NCBI GenBank assembly: GCA_963721585.1
Contig: CAVRJN010000009.1
Location: 138,728 to 202,727 of the forward strand
Direction of reading: 5' to 3'
DNA length: 64,000 bases
Source: Bog-473 sp963721585
Lineage (GTDB): Bacteria; Actinomycetota; Acidimicrobiia; Acidimicrobiales; RAAP-2
Part shown: piece after piece, positions 28,013 through 38,142 of the stretch
How positions within the stretch are numbered: position 1 is the first letter of the stretch
Layout: every line of letters starts with the position of its first letter
The notes under the pieces: generated by a model
Databases searched by the model: none
What the model was told of the DNA's origin: nothing
What the model saw: the letters and a program-made list of their open reading frames with translations, nothing else
Made by a program: the position numbers and the translations under genes

Positions 28013-29248
28013 ATGTCCGACACGCTGACGCTCCCTGGTCTGGGGTCACTCGGTGCCGACGTGATCGGCCGGGTGGCCGCCATGTCGAGCGAGGAGCACC
28101 GGGCTCGCCTCGATGGGGCCTTCCGGCGGATCGCGGCCGACGCAGGGGAGGTCATCACCATCCTCGGCGAGGTCGACCGGTGCCAGTCCTATCGAGACGA
28201 GGGGGCGACCTCGAGCGGTTCGTGGGTGGTGGAGCGCTACGGCGTCTCGCCGGCGACCGCACGGAGGCTCATGCACGTCGCCAGGATGGCCTGGGACATC
28301 CCCCACCTCGTGGGGTCGCTGTGCGCCGGGGACATCTCCTTCGACAAGGTGCGGGCCGTGGCCGACGTGGCCACCCCCGAGACCGATCGGGAGCTGCGGG
28401 ACCAGGCCCGAGATTGCAGCGTCGTTGACCTGGTCGAGATCGCCCGGACCAGCGCGGCCACGTCTGCGAGTGCGGCCGGGCCCGCCGAGAGAGCCGCCGC
28501 GGCCGAGTCCGAGAACGACCGTCGCTACGTGCGCTGCAACGACCAGTACCGCACCGTAACAGCCCAGCTCCCCGCCGCGTCCTACGCCGAGGTCAAGGCC
28601 TGTCTCGAAGCTCGGGCGCGCCAGACCCCATCCGACGGTGAGACCCCCTGGGACCAGCGCCTCTGCGATGTGTTCTTGGAGCTGATCCGTTCGGCGACCC
28701 CGGGTTGGCGCGGCGGGGCCGGCCGGGCCAGCCCCTTCTTCGTGGTCGCCCACGTGCCCATCGGCGCCCTGGTCGACGAGTCAGGCTCGAGCACGGCGCT
28801 CGCGGGTGAACTCGAGCACGTCGGCCTGATCGACTCGGAGACAGTGCGGCGCGTCGCCTGTGACGCGACGATCGCCGTCGCGGTGGACGACGACGTCGGG
28901 CACACCATGTACGAAGGCCGGGCCAGGCGTTTCCCGACCAAGGCCCAGCGTCGGGAGGTCACACGGCGAGATCGGCATTGCCGCTTCCCGGGGTGCGGGA
29001 ACGTGACCTTCGCCAATGTCCACCACATCGTGGCGTGGGAACGGGACGGGTTGACCGACTTGGACAATCTCGCGCTCCTGTGCCTCCATCACCATCACCT
29101 CGTACATTCGGATGGTTGGGTCATGACGGGGAATGCCAATCAGGAGCTCACGATCGTCGGCCCCAAGGGCCTGGTCATGACGTCGCGCCCCTCGCCGCTG
29201 TGGACCAGGGCGACGGCCGGCGTGGGTTCCCGGCCACACGAACGCTGA
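28013..29248 (+). CDS. DUF222 and HNH endonuclease domain protein
   Basis: 411 residues. Residues ~20-280 are the helical DUF222 region (GSWVVERYGVSPATARRLMHVAR, GDISFDKVRAVADVA). Residues ~315-375 form an HNH nuclease: RRDRHCRFPGC, NVHHIVAWERDGLTDLDNLALLCLHHHHLVH, with two zinc-type Cys and the H-N-H core. These 13E12-repeat-like proteins are multi-copy and variable in actinobacterial genomes, and behave like accessory or selfish nucleases, but their role is unproven. ATG 28013 overlaps no other gene. Confidence 0.92.
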   Translation: MSDTLTLPGLGSLGADVIGRVAAMSSEEHRARLDGAFRRIAADAGEVITILGEVDRCQSYRDEGATSSGSWVVERYGVSPATARRLMHVARMAWDIPHLVGSLCAGDISFDKVRAVADVATPETDRELRDQARDCSVVDLVEIARTSAATSASAAGPAERAAAAESENDRRYVRCNDQYRTVTAQLPAASYAEVKACLEARARQTPSDGETPWDQRLCDVFLELIRSATPGWRGGAGRASPFFVVAHVPIGALVDESGSSTALAGELEHVGLIDSETVRRVACDATIAVAVDDDVGHTMYEGRARRFPTKAQRREVTRRDRHCRFPGCGNVTFANVHHIVAWERDGLTDLDNLALLCLHHHHLVHSDGWVMTGNANQELTIVGPKGLVMTSRPSPLWTRATAGVGSRPHER

Positions 29249-29529
29249 GGCGGCCGGCCAACGGACCTCCGGACGGGGCGGGCCGTGTGTGAGGGATAGG
29301 CGGGCGCCTTGTTGCGACCTACGGCTGACCTGCGCCCGGCCAGGCTTCGACAGGCCACGTTCCCGGCTGTGCGCGAGTAGGGGCTCGGGCGATGCAAGCG
29401 CCGGCGCGCTGCGCCCCTAGACCTGGAAGGAGTCAACCTCGGAGACCGTACGAGGGGAAGGGGTAACCTCGCACCGCCACGGTCGTCGGTTCGCCGTGGC
29501 CAGGTTCCGACGAACAAGGGGGAGGGCGC

Positions 29530-30570
29530 GTGGCAGACATGACTGCCGTGCAGGTGACTCGCCACGGGCCACCAGGCGAAGTTCTGCTGGTGCAGACGAT
29601 CGAACGTCCTGAACCCGGGCCCGGCGAGGTGCGCGTGAAGGTAAGCGCTGCGTCGCTCAACTTCAACGACATCGACCGCTGCCTGGGCAAGCTGGTCTCC
29701 GTCCCCACTCCTCCGCCGTTCACACTCGGTATGGACGTGTGTGGCGTGGTCGACGCAGCAGGAGAAGGCGCTGAGTCGTGGTTGGGCCAGCGGGTCGTCG
29801 CTATCACCAAGAACGCTCTCGGCGGCATCGCCGAGTTCGCAATTGCCGATGCCATCTCGGTGTTCGATGCTCCCCCGGATTTCGACGACGTCGAGGCCAC
29901 CGCTTTCCTCTTGTCCTTCCAGACGTCCCACCTGGCCCTGTTCAAGAGAGGGCGCCTGCAGCCCGGCGAGACGCTGGTCGTGCACTCCGCCGCCAGCGGA
30001 TTGGGCACCGCAGGGATCCAGCTCGGCAAGGCGGCCGGAGCCCGGGTCATCGCGGTGGCAGGAGGGTCGGAGAAAGGAGCACTCTGCTCAGCCCTCGGAG
30101 CTGATCTGGTTGTCGACCATACCGCTGAGGATTTCGTCGAAGCCGTGCTGGACGCCACCGGCGATGCCGGCGCAGACGTGGTCTACGACCTGACGGGCGG
30201 CGACTTCGTGGAGCGCTCGTGGCGCTGCACGACGCATGGGGGCCGATACCTCGCTGTGGGGTTCGCCGACGACGATGCCAACGGCATGACCGGCCGGCCC
30301 CTTCGCATGGCGTGCATCGGCAACATCGACATCGTGGCCGTCATGGTGGCCTGGGCGAACTCGGTTGATCCCGGCATGCGGCGCTTTGGTTTCAATCCAT
30401 TCGGGAGGGATGTCGCCGACGAGATTCATACCGATCTTCTGCGCCTGGCCGCAGCCGGGTCAATCCGTCCCGCCATCGGACGACGAGTCTCAATGGCGGA
30501 GGCAGGTCGGGCGCTCGACGAGCACGCGGCCCGCCGCTCGGTCGGCCGCACAGTGGTGGTGGTGCAGTGA
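29530..30570 (+). CDS. Zinc-independent MDR oxidoreductase (NADPH:quinone reductase-like)
   Basis: 346 residues from GTG 29530, placed 3 bp after GGGGGAGGG. N-terminal GroES-like fold (EVRVKVSAASLNFNDIDRCLG, TLGMDVCGVV) without zinc-ligand cysteines, then the Rossmann motif AASGLGTAGIQLGKAAGARVIA and VYDLTGGDFVERSW. These are typical of quinone oxidoreductases and the related enoyl-reductase-like MDR proteins that reduce C=C bonds or quinones with NADPH. It precedes the broken sulfotransferase by 10 bp on the same strand, so the two were one operon. Confidence 0.9.
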   Translation: MADMTAVQVTRHGPPGEVLLVQTIERPEPGPGEVRVKVSAASLNFNDIDRCLGKLVSVPTPPPFTLGMDVCGVVDAAGEGAESWLGQRVVAITKNALGGIAEFAIADAISVFDAPPDFDDVEATAFLLSFQTSHLALFKRGRLQPGETLVVHSAASGLGTAGIQLGKAAGARVIAVAGGSEKGALCSALGADLVVDHTAEDFVEAVLDATGDAGADVVYDLTGGDFVERSWRCTTHGGRYLAVGFADDDANGMTGRPLRMACIGNIDIVAVMVAWANSVDPGMRRFGFNPFGRDVADEIHTDLLRLAAAGSIRPAIGRRVSMAEAGRALDEHAARRSVGRTVVVVQ

Positions 30571-30580
30571 CAAGGACCCG

Positions 30581-31846
30581 ATGAGCACGGTCGAGTACAC
30601 CTGGCGCGACTCCGAACTGCGTAGCCCACCCCTCCGGGCCCTGAATTGGACGGGCGCGCAGTTGGCACGTTTGGGGTTGGAACTCCCCTCCCTCCGCCCA
30701 ACGTCGGTGACGACTGCCGCCATCAAGCTGGCCGGTTCGGATGACTTCGGGAGCGACTCCTACCGGGAGCCCCTAGAGGTCTATCTCCGCGCATGCGAGG
30801 ACGAAGCCGAGCTGACCACGTTCGGGCGCCTCCTCGTCTCCAAGATGCTGGCGCGCGCGCTCGCGAACCGCATCGCCCTGCAGGACTGGTCGAAGAAACA
30901 CCCCGAGGTCCGGGAGGGCCGCATCGAGCGCCCCTGGATCATCGTCGGGCTTGCCCAGGACAGGAACGAGCCTGCTCTCGATACTCCTCGGGCTCGACCC
31001 TGTGGCCCGGCCACTCCTCCAGTGGGAGGCCGCCCACCCCGTTCCTCCCGCGACCCTGGAGGATGCTGCAGAAGATCCACGCGTCGCCCGCACGGCCAAG
31101 GATCTCGACGGGCTGATGAAGCTCAATCCGCCGCTCAAGGCCATGCACCCCTTCGGCGCCACCGTGGCCGAGGAATGCGTGGCGATCTTCATGTACGACG
31201 TGCGCGCACTGGCGCTCGAGACCCAGGCGCACGTCCCGACCTACGCTCGCTGGCTCGAGAAGGCCGATATGACTCCGGCGTACGACGTGCACCGGCTCGC
31301 TCTCCAGACGTTGCAATCGCGCCAGCCAACCGAACGCTGGATACTCAAGACGCCCAATCATCTGTGGCACCTCGACGCCATGCTCGGCGGCCTACCCCGA
31401 TGCCAGGGTCATCTGGACCCACAGGGATCCCGGGCCGGTCGTCACGTCGTTGGCCAGTCTGGCCAACGCAGGCCAACGGGTCCTCACGAGCCGGAAGGAT
31501 CCCCGACCCGCTGCCGAGGAGTGGAAGCGCAAGTGTGCGTTCGCGCTCCGCTCGGCAATGGCCTTCGACGAGCAGGCCGCAGGCGGCTGGTGCCAGCACA
31601 TCCACTACGAGGCCCTCGATCGCCGACCCGGTCGGGATGGTCCGCGAGCTGTACAGCGGCTTCGGCGAAGAGGTGGGCTCGCTCCATGCCCGCCGCATGC
31701 ATGCCTTCCTGGAGGATCGGCCCCAAGACCTCTTCGGCAGGCACCGCTACGACCCCGCCGACTTCGGATGGACCTATCCCGGCCTGGCCGAAGAGTTCGA
31801 GGACTACACGAAGCGCTACCACATCGAGACGGCGGGTCACTCGTAG
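30581..31846 (+). pseudogene. Sulfotransferase family protein, three frameshifts
   Basis: From ATG 30581 the frame reads an intact N-terminal region to IERPWIIVGL. The PAPS-binding P-loop PRTGTSLLSILLGLDP then appears one frame over (one extra T in GGGCTTGCC near 30951). A second shift near 31392 leads to VIWTHRDPGPVVTSLASLA, the 3'-phosphate motif, and a third near 31614-31620 to PVGMVRELYSGFG through the end at TAG 31844-31846. All pieces of a ~415-residue sulfotransferase are present in order. Either repeated indel errors or real decay fit; the P-loop break alone would abolish activity. Confidence 0.75.
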
Positions 31847-31946
31847 GGTGGGTGCCGCTCCCGGCTCTCAGCTGGCGCAGAGACTTCTGACTCCCGAATT
31901 GCTAGTGTGCCGAAACAGGAACGTGTTCTAGGATTTCCATGGGATG

Positions 31947-31976
31947 CGGAAACAGGCCCACTCGGGCCTGGTTCCG
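31947..31976 (+). promoter_or_regulatory. Hairpin in the leader of the ABC importer operon
   Basis: CGGAA..CAGGCCC (31947-31959) pairs with GGGCCTG..TTCCG (31964-31976) around an ACTC loop, 17 bp before the first start codon of the binding-protein gene. It could be an operator or an mRNA-stabilising or translation-control hairpin. There is no U tract, so it is unlikely to be a terminator. Confidence 0.45.
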
Positions 31977-31992
31977 TCGAACAGGGGGTGTG

Positions 31993-33382
31993 ATGATGAA
32001 GAGGGTCACCGGCCTACGGGCCCTGGGGGCAGCGCTGATGCTCACGACGCTCACGGCTGCAGGGGTGCTCGTCGACACCGGGGGTTGGCGGCGCGGCATC
32101 GACCTCCTCGACCTCGTTCGGGACGCTCCCGTCGCCCTGCGGCAAGGGCCACGACACCGGCGCCACGGACACGGGTGTCACCAACAGCACCATCAACATC
32201 GCCTATGGCGACGACCGAGGGTTCTCCGGTCTCCCCGGTCTCGACCAGGAGATGGGCGACGCGGTGAAAGACATGATCGCGTGGTGCAACGCACAAGGGG
32301 GCATCGGCGGGCGCAAGCTCGTCGGCGACTACGGCAACGCCGCGGTGACCAACGTCGGTTCGGTGGTGACACAGGAGTGCAAGCAGGACTTCATGCTGGT
32401 CGGCGAAGGTTTCGCACTCGACGGCACCGCCGAACAGACTCGCCTCGGTTGCAATCTGGCTGCCGTCCCCGGCTTCACGGTTGCTCCCGTGGTGGCGAAC
32501 GCATACGAGATGTACCAGGCGTCACCGAACCCGGCCAACGCCAGCCCCGTGTCGAGCGCGTACGAGGCCGAGAAGCTCTTCGGAGCGAAGACCAAGAAGG
32601 TCGGCGTCTACGGCTCCACCCTCTCCACCCAGGAGTCCTCGACGAACAAGGCCGTCCAGGCATTCACCAAGGCCGGCTGGAAATTCCTCCCCAACTGCAC
32701 CGCCAACATCGACTACAACGGCGAGGCGAACTACACCCCGTTCATGCAGAAGCTCCAGAGCTGCGGGGCACAAATCATCTTCAATGACGCCACTCCGGGG
32801 CAGACCCTCTACGGCGCCTTCGAGGCCGAGAATCAGATCGGCTACGACCCCATCTGGGTGATGGACTCCGGCGCCTACACGGCGGCCTTCGCGCAGTGGA
32901 ATACCGAGGGTCTCGCCAACAACGTCTACGTCCGCCTGTCCTACGAGCCTCTCGAGGCGGCCAAGGTCGTCCCCGCTGTCTCCCAGTACATCTCGATCGT
33001 CAAGAAGTACGGGGGCCTGACCTCACAGCTGGGTGAGCAGGCAACCTCGTCGTTCCTGCTGTGGGCGACCGAGGCCAAGGCCTGCGGTTCCACCTTGACC
33101 CGTCAGTGCATGATCAACCACCTGTCCAAGGTGACGAATTGGACCGGCGGCGGTCTCAACGCCTCGGGCAACCCGGCCAAGAACATCCCGCCGAACTGCG
33201 GCCTCTTGATGAAGCTCGACGGGACGAAGTGGGTGCAGGCCTACCCGAAGAAGCTCGGAACCTTCGACTGCTCCCCCAAGTACGTCATCTCCAACACGGG
33301 GTCAGTAATCGGCACTACCTTGAACGCCCAGGGTTACGCAACCCAGTACGCGACCTCCACGGTCCTGAAGCCTCAGGGGTGA
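31993..33382 (+). CDS. ABC importer substrate-binding protein, branched-chain-amino-acid (LivK) type; frameshift after signal peptide
   Basis: ATG 31993 or 31996 begins a signal peptide (MMKRVTGLRALGAALMLTTLT). The mature part is in another frame, starting VGGAASTSSTS and continuing GKGHDTGATDTGVTNSTINIAYGDD; one extra G in the G5 run 32080-32084 explains the switch. The mature domain is a full periplasmic-binding-protein type 1 fold of ~410 residues (MGDAVKDMIAWCNAQGGIGGRKL, CGAQIIFNDATPG, YVRLSYEPLEAAK). A Ser/Thr-rich linker follows the signal peptide, as in actinobacterial lipoproteins, but a lipobox Cys is not clear. It feeds the permease and ATPases downstream. Confidence 0.85.
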
Positions 33383-33437
33383 GCACCCAGGACATCAGCT
33401 CGCCCGCCGCCTGACCTGAGCGACGGGAGCTCCGGCC

Positions 33438-35645
33438 ATGCACCTGTTACTGACCTACACAATCCTCGGGCTGGTCACCGGCGCTGTCTACGGGATCGCG
33501 GCATCAGGTCTCGTCCTCACCTACACCACCTCGGGCATCTTCAACTTCGCCCAGGGCGCCATGGCGATGCTGGCCGCATTCACCTATTGGCAGTTCCGAT
33601 ACGGCTGGAACTGGCCGGCGCCCCTCGCGCTCTTCATGGTGCTCATCGTCCTCGCTCCCCTACTGGGCATCGTCCTCTACGTCGTCATCATGCGGGGGCT
33701 TCGCCAGACGGCTGACGTCACAAAAATCGTCGTCACCATCGGCATCATGTTGGGGTTGATCGCCCTGGCGCAGTGGATCTGGAACCCGGGCGTACCACGG
33801 ACTGACCAGTTGTTCTTCGGCAACGCAGCAAAGTTCAAGTTCCTGGGTGTCTATGTCACCGACCACGAGGCGATCGCCCTTGGTTGCGGTGTGCTCATCG
33901 CCGTGGGCATCCGCCTCTTGTTCACAAGCACCCGGACCGGCGTGGCCATGCGGGCCGTGGTCGACAACCCTGCGCTCCTCCAGCTCAACGGGGGCCGGCC
34001 CGAACGGCTGGCGGCTTTCTCGTGGGCGCTCGGTGGAGCCCTGGCCGCGCTCGCCGGCATCCTCATCACCCCGATCAGCGGGGGCTCCCTCGACGTCCAC
34101 GTGCTCACCCTGCTCGTGTTGGACTCCATCGCCGCCGCAATGTTCGGCCGGCTGAGGAGCATCTGGCTGACGTTCGCCGGAGCACTCGTCCTTGGGCTGG
34201 CCAGCACTTACGTGCTCGGGTACTTCCCCGAATCGTGGGAGTGGGCATCGAACTTCCGCATCGCCCTGCCCATGATCGTGCTCTTCGTAGTCTTGATCGT
34301 GCTGCCACAGGACCGGCTGCGAGGGGCGACGCTCCTCCGCACCAGGGAACGATTCACCGTCCCGACCATCCGTTCGGCCGTGACCTGGGGCCTCATCCTG
34401 CTCGTCGTCGTGCTAGCCCTCGAGCAGGTCATGGACTCCAGCGACATGAGCTCGCTGACCGTCGGCATCATTTACGGCATCATCGCCCTGTCGCTGACCC
34501 TGCTCACCGGATACGCCGGAGAGATCAACCTGGCTCCGGTGTCTTTTGGAGCAATCGCCACCATCATCGTGTTCCACGTCGGCCTCTCCGGATCGGGGCT
34601 CACCCAGCGGATCACGCTCTGGGGACTCGCCCTCGGCGTGGCCGTCACGGCGGTCGTGGGCGGCCTCATCGCCCTGCCGGCTCTGCGCCTCCGCGGTCTG
34701 TATCTGGCGCTCGCCACCCTGGCGTTCGGTGTCTTCGTCTCCGACATGATCATCGCCGACATTGCTCCGCACGTCCTGCCCATCTTCCACCTGCACTACT
34801 CGATCTTCCCCAACGGTACGCTGCAGATCCCGGCACTCAAGCTCGGTCCGATCGATCTCAGCTCGTCGAAGACGTTCCTCACCACGTCGACTTGCATCTT
34901 CATTCTGATCGGCATCGGCCTCATCACACTGCGGCGGAGTAATTACGGACGCCGACTGACGGCAATGAAGGACAGCCCGGCGGCGGCAGCCACGTTGGGC
35001 CAGAACCTGATAAAGCTGAAGCTCTCGGTGTTCATGATCTCGGCGGCCATCGCCGGACTGGGCGGTGTGCTGTTGTCGAGCGTGACGGGCAACGTCAGCG
35101 ACACGACGTTCATCATCTTCATCAGCCTGGCCCTCGTGATGCTCACGGTCGTCGGGGGAATCGGCAACGTCGCCGGCGCCCTCATGGGCGGGATCCTGGC
35201 CGGGACCGCTTTCCAGGCCCTGACTTCGACCTTCACCAACCTGAGCACGGACCACGGCGGTGGGGGGTTCTGGAGCGTCCTTGCCAATCTCTCACTGGTG
35301 GCGCCTGCACTGGTCGGCGTGAGCCTGGGTCGCAACCCGAGCGGGGCTGTACCCGAGATCGTGGACCGGTACCGGCCGCTCTGGCAGGCCAAGGGCGTGC
35401 TGCTCCTCGGCGTGATGGCCGAGATCGTCGCGTATCTCCTCGTGCTCACCAAGGTGATGGGAAACTGGTGGCTCGTGCTGGCGACGGGCCTCATCGCCGT
35501 CGCCCTTCCAGCTGTCGGCCAGCTGGTGCAACCCGAAGCCTTCCTCGATCCGGTCAAGCCCGCGCCGGCGGCCATGGCCCGACCGGCGTCGACGCCCGTC
35601 GCGACGGAAGTCGTCGCGGAAAGTGTGGCCGATGCCCGTCCTTGA
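33438..35645 (+). CDS. Fused LivH-LivM branched-chain-amino-acid-type ABC permease
   Basis: 735 residues in one chain. Residues ~1-290 are LivH-like (LVTGAVYGIAASGLVLTYTTSGIFNFAQGAMAM, the signature first helix; AMRAVVDNPALLQLNG). Residues ~315-690 are LivM-like (LTLLTGYAGEINLAPVSFGAIATI, TLAFGVFVSDMIIA, NYGRRLTAMKDSPAAAATLG, the EAA-type loop). The two halves are normally separate genes; fusion fixes their 1:1 ratio. A further pair of helices and an Ala/Pro-rich tail end the protein. ATG 33438 follows GGGAG. Substrate is inferred only by family: branched-chain amino acids, amides or small carboxylates. Confidence 0.93.
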   Translation: MHLLLTYTILGLVTGAVYGIAASGLVLTYTTSGIFNFAQGAMAMLAAFTYWQFRYGWNWPAPLALFMVLIVLAPLLGIVLYVVIMRGLRQTADVTKIVVTIGIMLGLIALAQWIWNPGVPRTDQLFFGNAAKFKFLGVYVTDHEAIALGCGVLIAVGIRLLFTSTRTGVAMRAVVDNPALLQLNGGRPERLAAFSWALGGALAALAGILITPISGGSLDVHVLTLLVLDSIAAAMFGRLRSIWLTFAGALVLGLASTYVLGYFPESWEWASNFRIALPMIVLFVVLIVLPQDRLRGATLLRTRERFTVPTIRSAVTWGLILLVVVLALEQVMDSSDMSSLTVGIIYGIIALSLTLLTGYAGEINLAPVSFGAIATIIVFHVGLSGSGLTQRITLWGLALGVAVTAVVGGLIALPALRLRGLYLALATLAFGVFVSDMIIADIAPHVLPIFHLHYSIFPNGTLQIPALKLGPIDLSSSKTFLTTSTCIFILIGIGLITLRRSNYGRRLTAMKDSPAAAATLGQNLIKLKLSVFMISAAIAGLGGVLLSSVTGNVSDTTFIIFISLALVMLTVVGGIGNVAGALMGGILAGTAFQALTSTFTNLSTDHGGGGFWSVLANLSLVAPALVGVSLGRNPSGAVPEIVDRYRPLWQAKGVLLLGVMAEIVAYLLVLTKVMGNWWLVLATGLIAVALPAVGQLVQPEAFLDPVKPAPAAMARPASTPVATEVVAESVADARP

Positions 35646-36360
35646 GGTTTCAGGGGTGTGCGTGGCCTTCGGTGGGGCCCAGGTGTTGACAGAGGTCTCT
35701 CTGACCGTCGCCGAAAAGAGCGTCACTGGCCTCATCGGACCGAACGGGGCGGGCAAGACGACGTTGTTCAACGTCGTCAGCGGGTTGTTGGCGCCAAAAT
35801 CCGGACGCGTGATGATCGACGGCCACGACGTGACGAAGGCCGGACCGTCCCGTCGCGCCCGCCGAGGGCTCTCTCGCACCTACCAGCGGCTCGAGCTCTT
35901 CACCTCGCTCACCGTGCGGGACAACATCCGAGTGGCCGGCGAGATTCGCAACACTTGGGGAAGGCGTTCCCGGATCGACGTCGGCGCAGAAACCGACCAT
36001 GTCATCGAACTGGTGGGCCTCGGCGACGTGGCCGACCGCGAGGTGAGCGAACTCCCGACCGGTCGCGCGCGGGTCGTCGAAGTCGCGCGTGCCCTCATGA
36101 CCCAACCGAAGGTCCTCCTGCTCGACGAGCCCGCATCGGGACAGACAGAGCAGGAGACGGAGGCCTTCGGCCGACTGCTGCGCCAGCTCGTCGACGAGCG
36201 CGATCTGGCCATCTGCCTGGTCGAGCACGATGTCGGCCTGGTGATGGGCACCTGTGAACACATTCATGTCCTCGACTACGGCGAGGTCATCGCCAGTGGC
36301 ACGCCGGACCAGGTCAAGGACGATCCGGCTGTCATCAACGCCTACCTCGGTGCCCCGTGA
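35632..36360 (+). CDS. livG: ABC transporter ATP-binding protein, LivG type
   Basis: 242 residues from ATG 35632, overlapping the permease end by 14 bp. Walker A GPNGAGKTT, the LivG-specific long insert RLELFTSLTVRDNIRVAGEIRN, a signature loop SELPTGRARVVEVARAL (degenerate LSGGQ, as usual for this group), Walker B LLLDEPASG and switch His EHDV. It provides one of the two ATPases of the importer. The C-terminal AYLGAP end is the standard LivG/F end. Confidence 0.93.
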   Translation: MPVLEVSGVCVAFGGAQVLTEVSLTVAEKSVTGLIGPNGAGKTTLFNVVSGLLAPKSGRVMIDGHDVTKAGPSRRARRGLSRTYQRLELFTSLTVRDNIRVAGEIRNTWGRRSRIDVGAETDHVIELVGLGDVADREVSELPTGRARVVEVARALMTQPKVLLLDEPASGQTEQETEAFGRLLRQLVDERDLAICLVEHDVGLVMGTCEHIHVLDYGEVIASGTPDQVKDDPAVINAYLGAP

Positions 36361-37087
36361 GCGGCGCCGCGCCCCGTCAGAGTCCGGGGTCCCACCGATT
36401 CTGGATCTGCACGACATCCGAGCGGGTTACGGCCCGATCGAGGTCGTCCACGGTGTCAGCCTGCGTGTCGCGGCGGGGTCGGTGATGGCACTCTTGGGTC
36501 CGAATGGGGGCGGCAAGACGACGATGCTCAACGTCTGCTCCGGCACCCTGGCTCCGGACAGCGGAGACGTGTCATTCGACGGTGCCGTCGTGACCTCGAT
36601 GTCGGCGGACGATCGCGCCCGGAAGGGCATCTGCACGGTGCCCGAAGGGCGCGGCATCTTTCCCAATCTCACCGTCCGGGAGAACCTCTTGATGGCCACC
36701 CAGGTCGGGGTGCCGATGGGTCGCATCGAGGAGGTGGCCTTCTCCCAGTTCCCCCAACTCAGCGGACGGCGGAAGCAGATGGCCGGGACTCTGTCGGGAG
36801 GCGAACAACAGATGCTTGCCCTGGCGCGTGCCTTCGCCACCGATCCGAAACTGCTGCTGCTCGACGAACTTTCCATGGGGCTAGCCCCGATCGTGGTCGG
36901 TCAGCTCTACGACAAGGTCCGCGAACTGGCCGAAGCGGGTCTCTCGATCCTGCTGGTCGAGCAGTTCGCCCGTACTGCACTTCCCATCGCCGACAGCGCC
37001 GCTGTCGTCCTGCAGGGCGTCATCGCCCACCAGGGAACTCCGGCCGAGATGGAAGAAGCGCTGACCACCAGCTACCTCGGCGCCTGA
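36350..37087 (+). CDS. livF: ABC transporter ATP-binding protein, LivF type
   Basis: 245 residues from GTG 36350, overlapping livG by 11 bp. Walker A GPNGGGKTT, LivF hallmark VPEGRGIFPNLTVRENLLMAT, signature LSGGEQQMLALARA, Walker B LLLDELSMGLAP, and TSYLGA at the end. It pairs with LivG. The N-terminal leader before ILDLHDIRAGYGPIEVVHGVSL is Arg-rich and may be unconserved; the GTG is chosen because it is the only start codon near the conserved region. This is the last gene of the importer operon. Confidence 0.93.
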   Translation: MPRERRRAPSESGVPPILDLHDIRAGYGPIEVVHGVSLRVAAGSVMALLGPNGGGKTTMLNVCSGTLAPDSGDVSFDGAVVTSMSADDRARKGICTVPEGRGIFPNLTVRENLLMATQVGVPMGRIEEVAFSQFPQLSGRRKQMAGTLSGGEQQMLALARAFATDPKLLLLDELSMGLAPIVVGQLYDKVRELAEAGLSILLVEQFARTALPIADSAAVVLQGVIAHQGTPAEMEEALTTSYLGA

Positions 37088-37230
37088 CAGCGCGCGGAGA
37101 TTCTGGGTGGCCTTCCACGCCTGGATCCCTGGCGCGGTGAGATTCCCCAACAGCCGAGACCTTTGCCTCCGCTACCTCCGTCGTCTCACGTTTTCCGGCC
37201 CGGTGCCGACGGTGGCTACGCCGGGACAGC

Positions 37231-38106
37231 TCAGCGGGCGGCGGCAAGCGCCTCGGCCCGACGAGAAATGCCGGGGGCGTCCAGAACGGCGCAGACCTCG
37301 GCGAACTCTTCCGTCGGACCTCGCCAGCGCAACTCGTCAACCCGCCCGAGGAGCGATCGATCGATCCGCAACGTCGCCAGTTCCTTGAACAGCAGTGCCT
37401 CGTCGCGACACTCATGCAACGTCGTTGCCAGTTTCGCGGCCCCGCGCACGGCGACATCCCAGTCGCCTGGGTCCGGAGGAATCTCCTCGACATGGTTCCA
37501 CCGAGCCAACACGGTGGCGGCCGACTTGGCCCCCCACCCCGCCAGGCCGGGAAAACCGTCCGCACTATCACCGACGAGAGCCAGGTAGTCGGGGATGGAT
37601 GCCGGACCCACCCCGAATTTGGCAGTGACACCGCCTTCGTCGATCAGCAGGTCTTTGCGTCGATCGAGCTGCACAACGCGTGTTCCGCGCACACACTGAC
37701 CGAGGTCCTTATCGGGGGTGCAAATGATGACTTGATCTACCTCCGGGTCGGCGTCGGCCACGGCGGCGCCGCTCGCCAGGGCGTCGTCCGCCTCGACCTC
37801 GACCATCGGCCACACCACCACACCCAACGCCTTGAGCGCCGTCTCGAGTGGCCAGGCCTGGGACCACAGATCGGGATCGACGCCTTCGCCCGTCTTGTAG
37901 CCAGGCCACAGGTCGTTGCGGAAGGACTCAATGACGTGGTCCGTCGCCACGCCCACGTGGGTCGCCCCCTCTCCCAGCAGTTGCAGAACGGAGCTGACCA
38001 CACCCCTCACCGCCGCCACCTCCTGGCCATCGGCGTTGCGATGCGGCGGAGCGCCGAAGAAATGCCGGAACAACTCGTAGGTGCCGTCGACGAGGTGAAC
38101 CTTCAT
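37231..38106 (-). CDS. 5'-3' exonuclease / flap endonuclease, PolI-N family
   Basis: 291 residues. MKVHLVDGTYELFRHFFG carries the first metal Asp; PMVEVEADDALASGAA and VIICTPDKDLGQCV carry the acidic cluster; YLALVGDSADGFPGLAGWGAKSAATVLARW is the H3TH region with the G-D-S-A-D catalytic Asp pair. Stand-alone proteins of this family process flaps and RNA primers outside Pol I. It is the final gene of a minus-strand series and starts 36 bp after the RidA stop. There is no polymerase domain. Confidence 0.92.
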   Translation of the reverse strand: MKVHLVDGTYELFRHFFGAPPHRNADGQEVAAVRGVVSSVLQLLGEGATHVGVATDHVIESFRNDLWPGYKTGEGVDPDLWSQAWPLETALKALGVVVWPMVEVEADDALASGAAVADADPEVDQVIICTPDKDLGQCVRGTRVVQLDRRKDLLIDEGGVTAKFGVGPASIPDYLALVGDSADGFPGLAGWGAKSAATVLARWNHVEEIPPDPGDWDVAVRGAAKLATTLHECRDEALLFKELATLRIDRSLLGRVDELRWRGPTEEFAEVCAVLDAPGISRRAEALAAAR

Positions 38107-38142
38107 GGAGAGGACGAGCCTCTCACTGACGGGGCGATCCGG

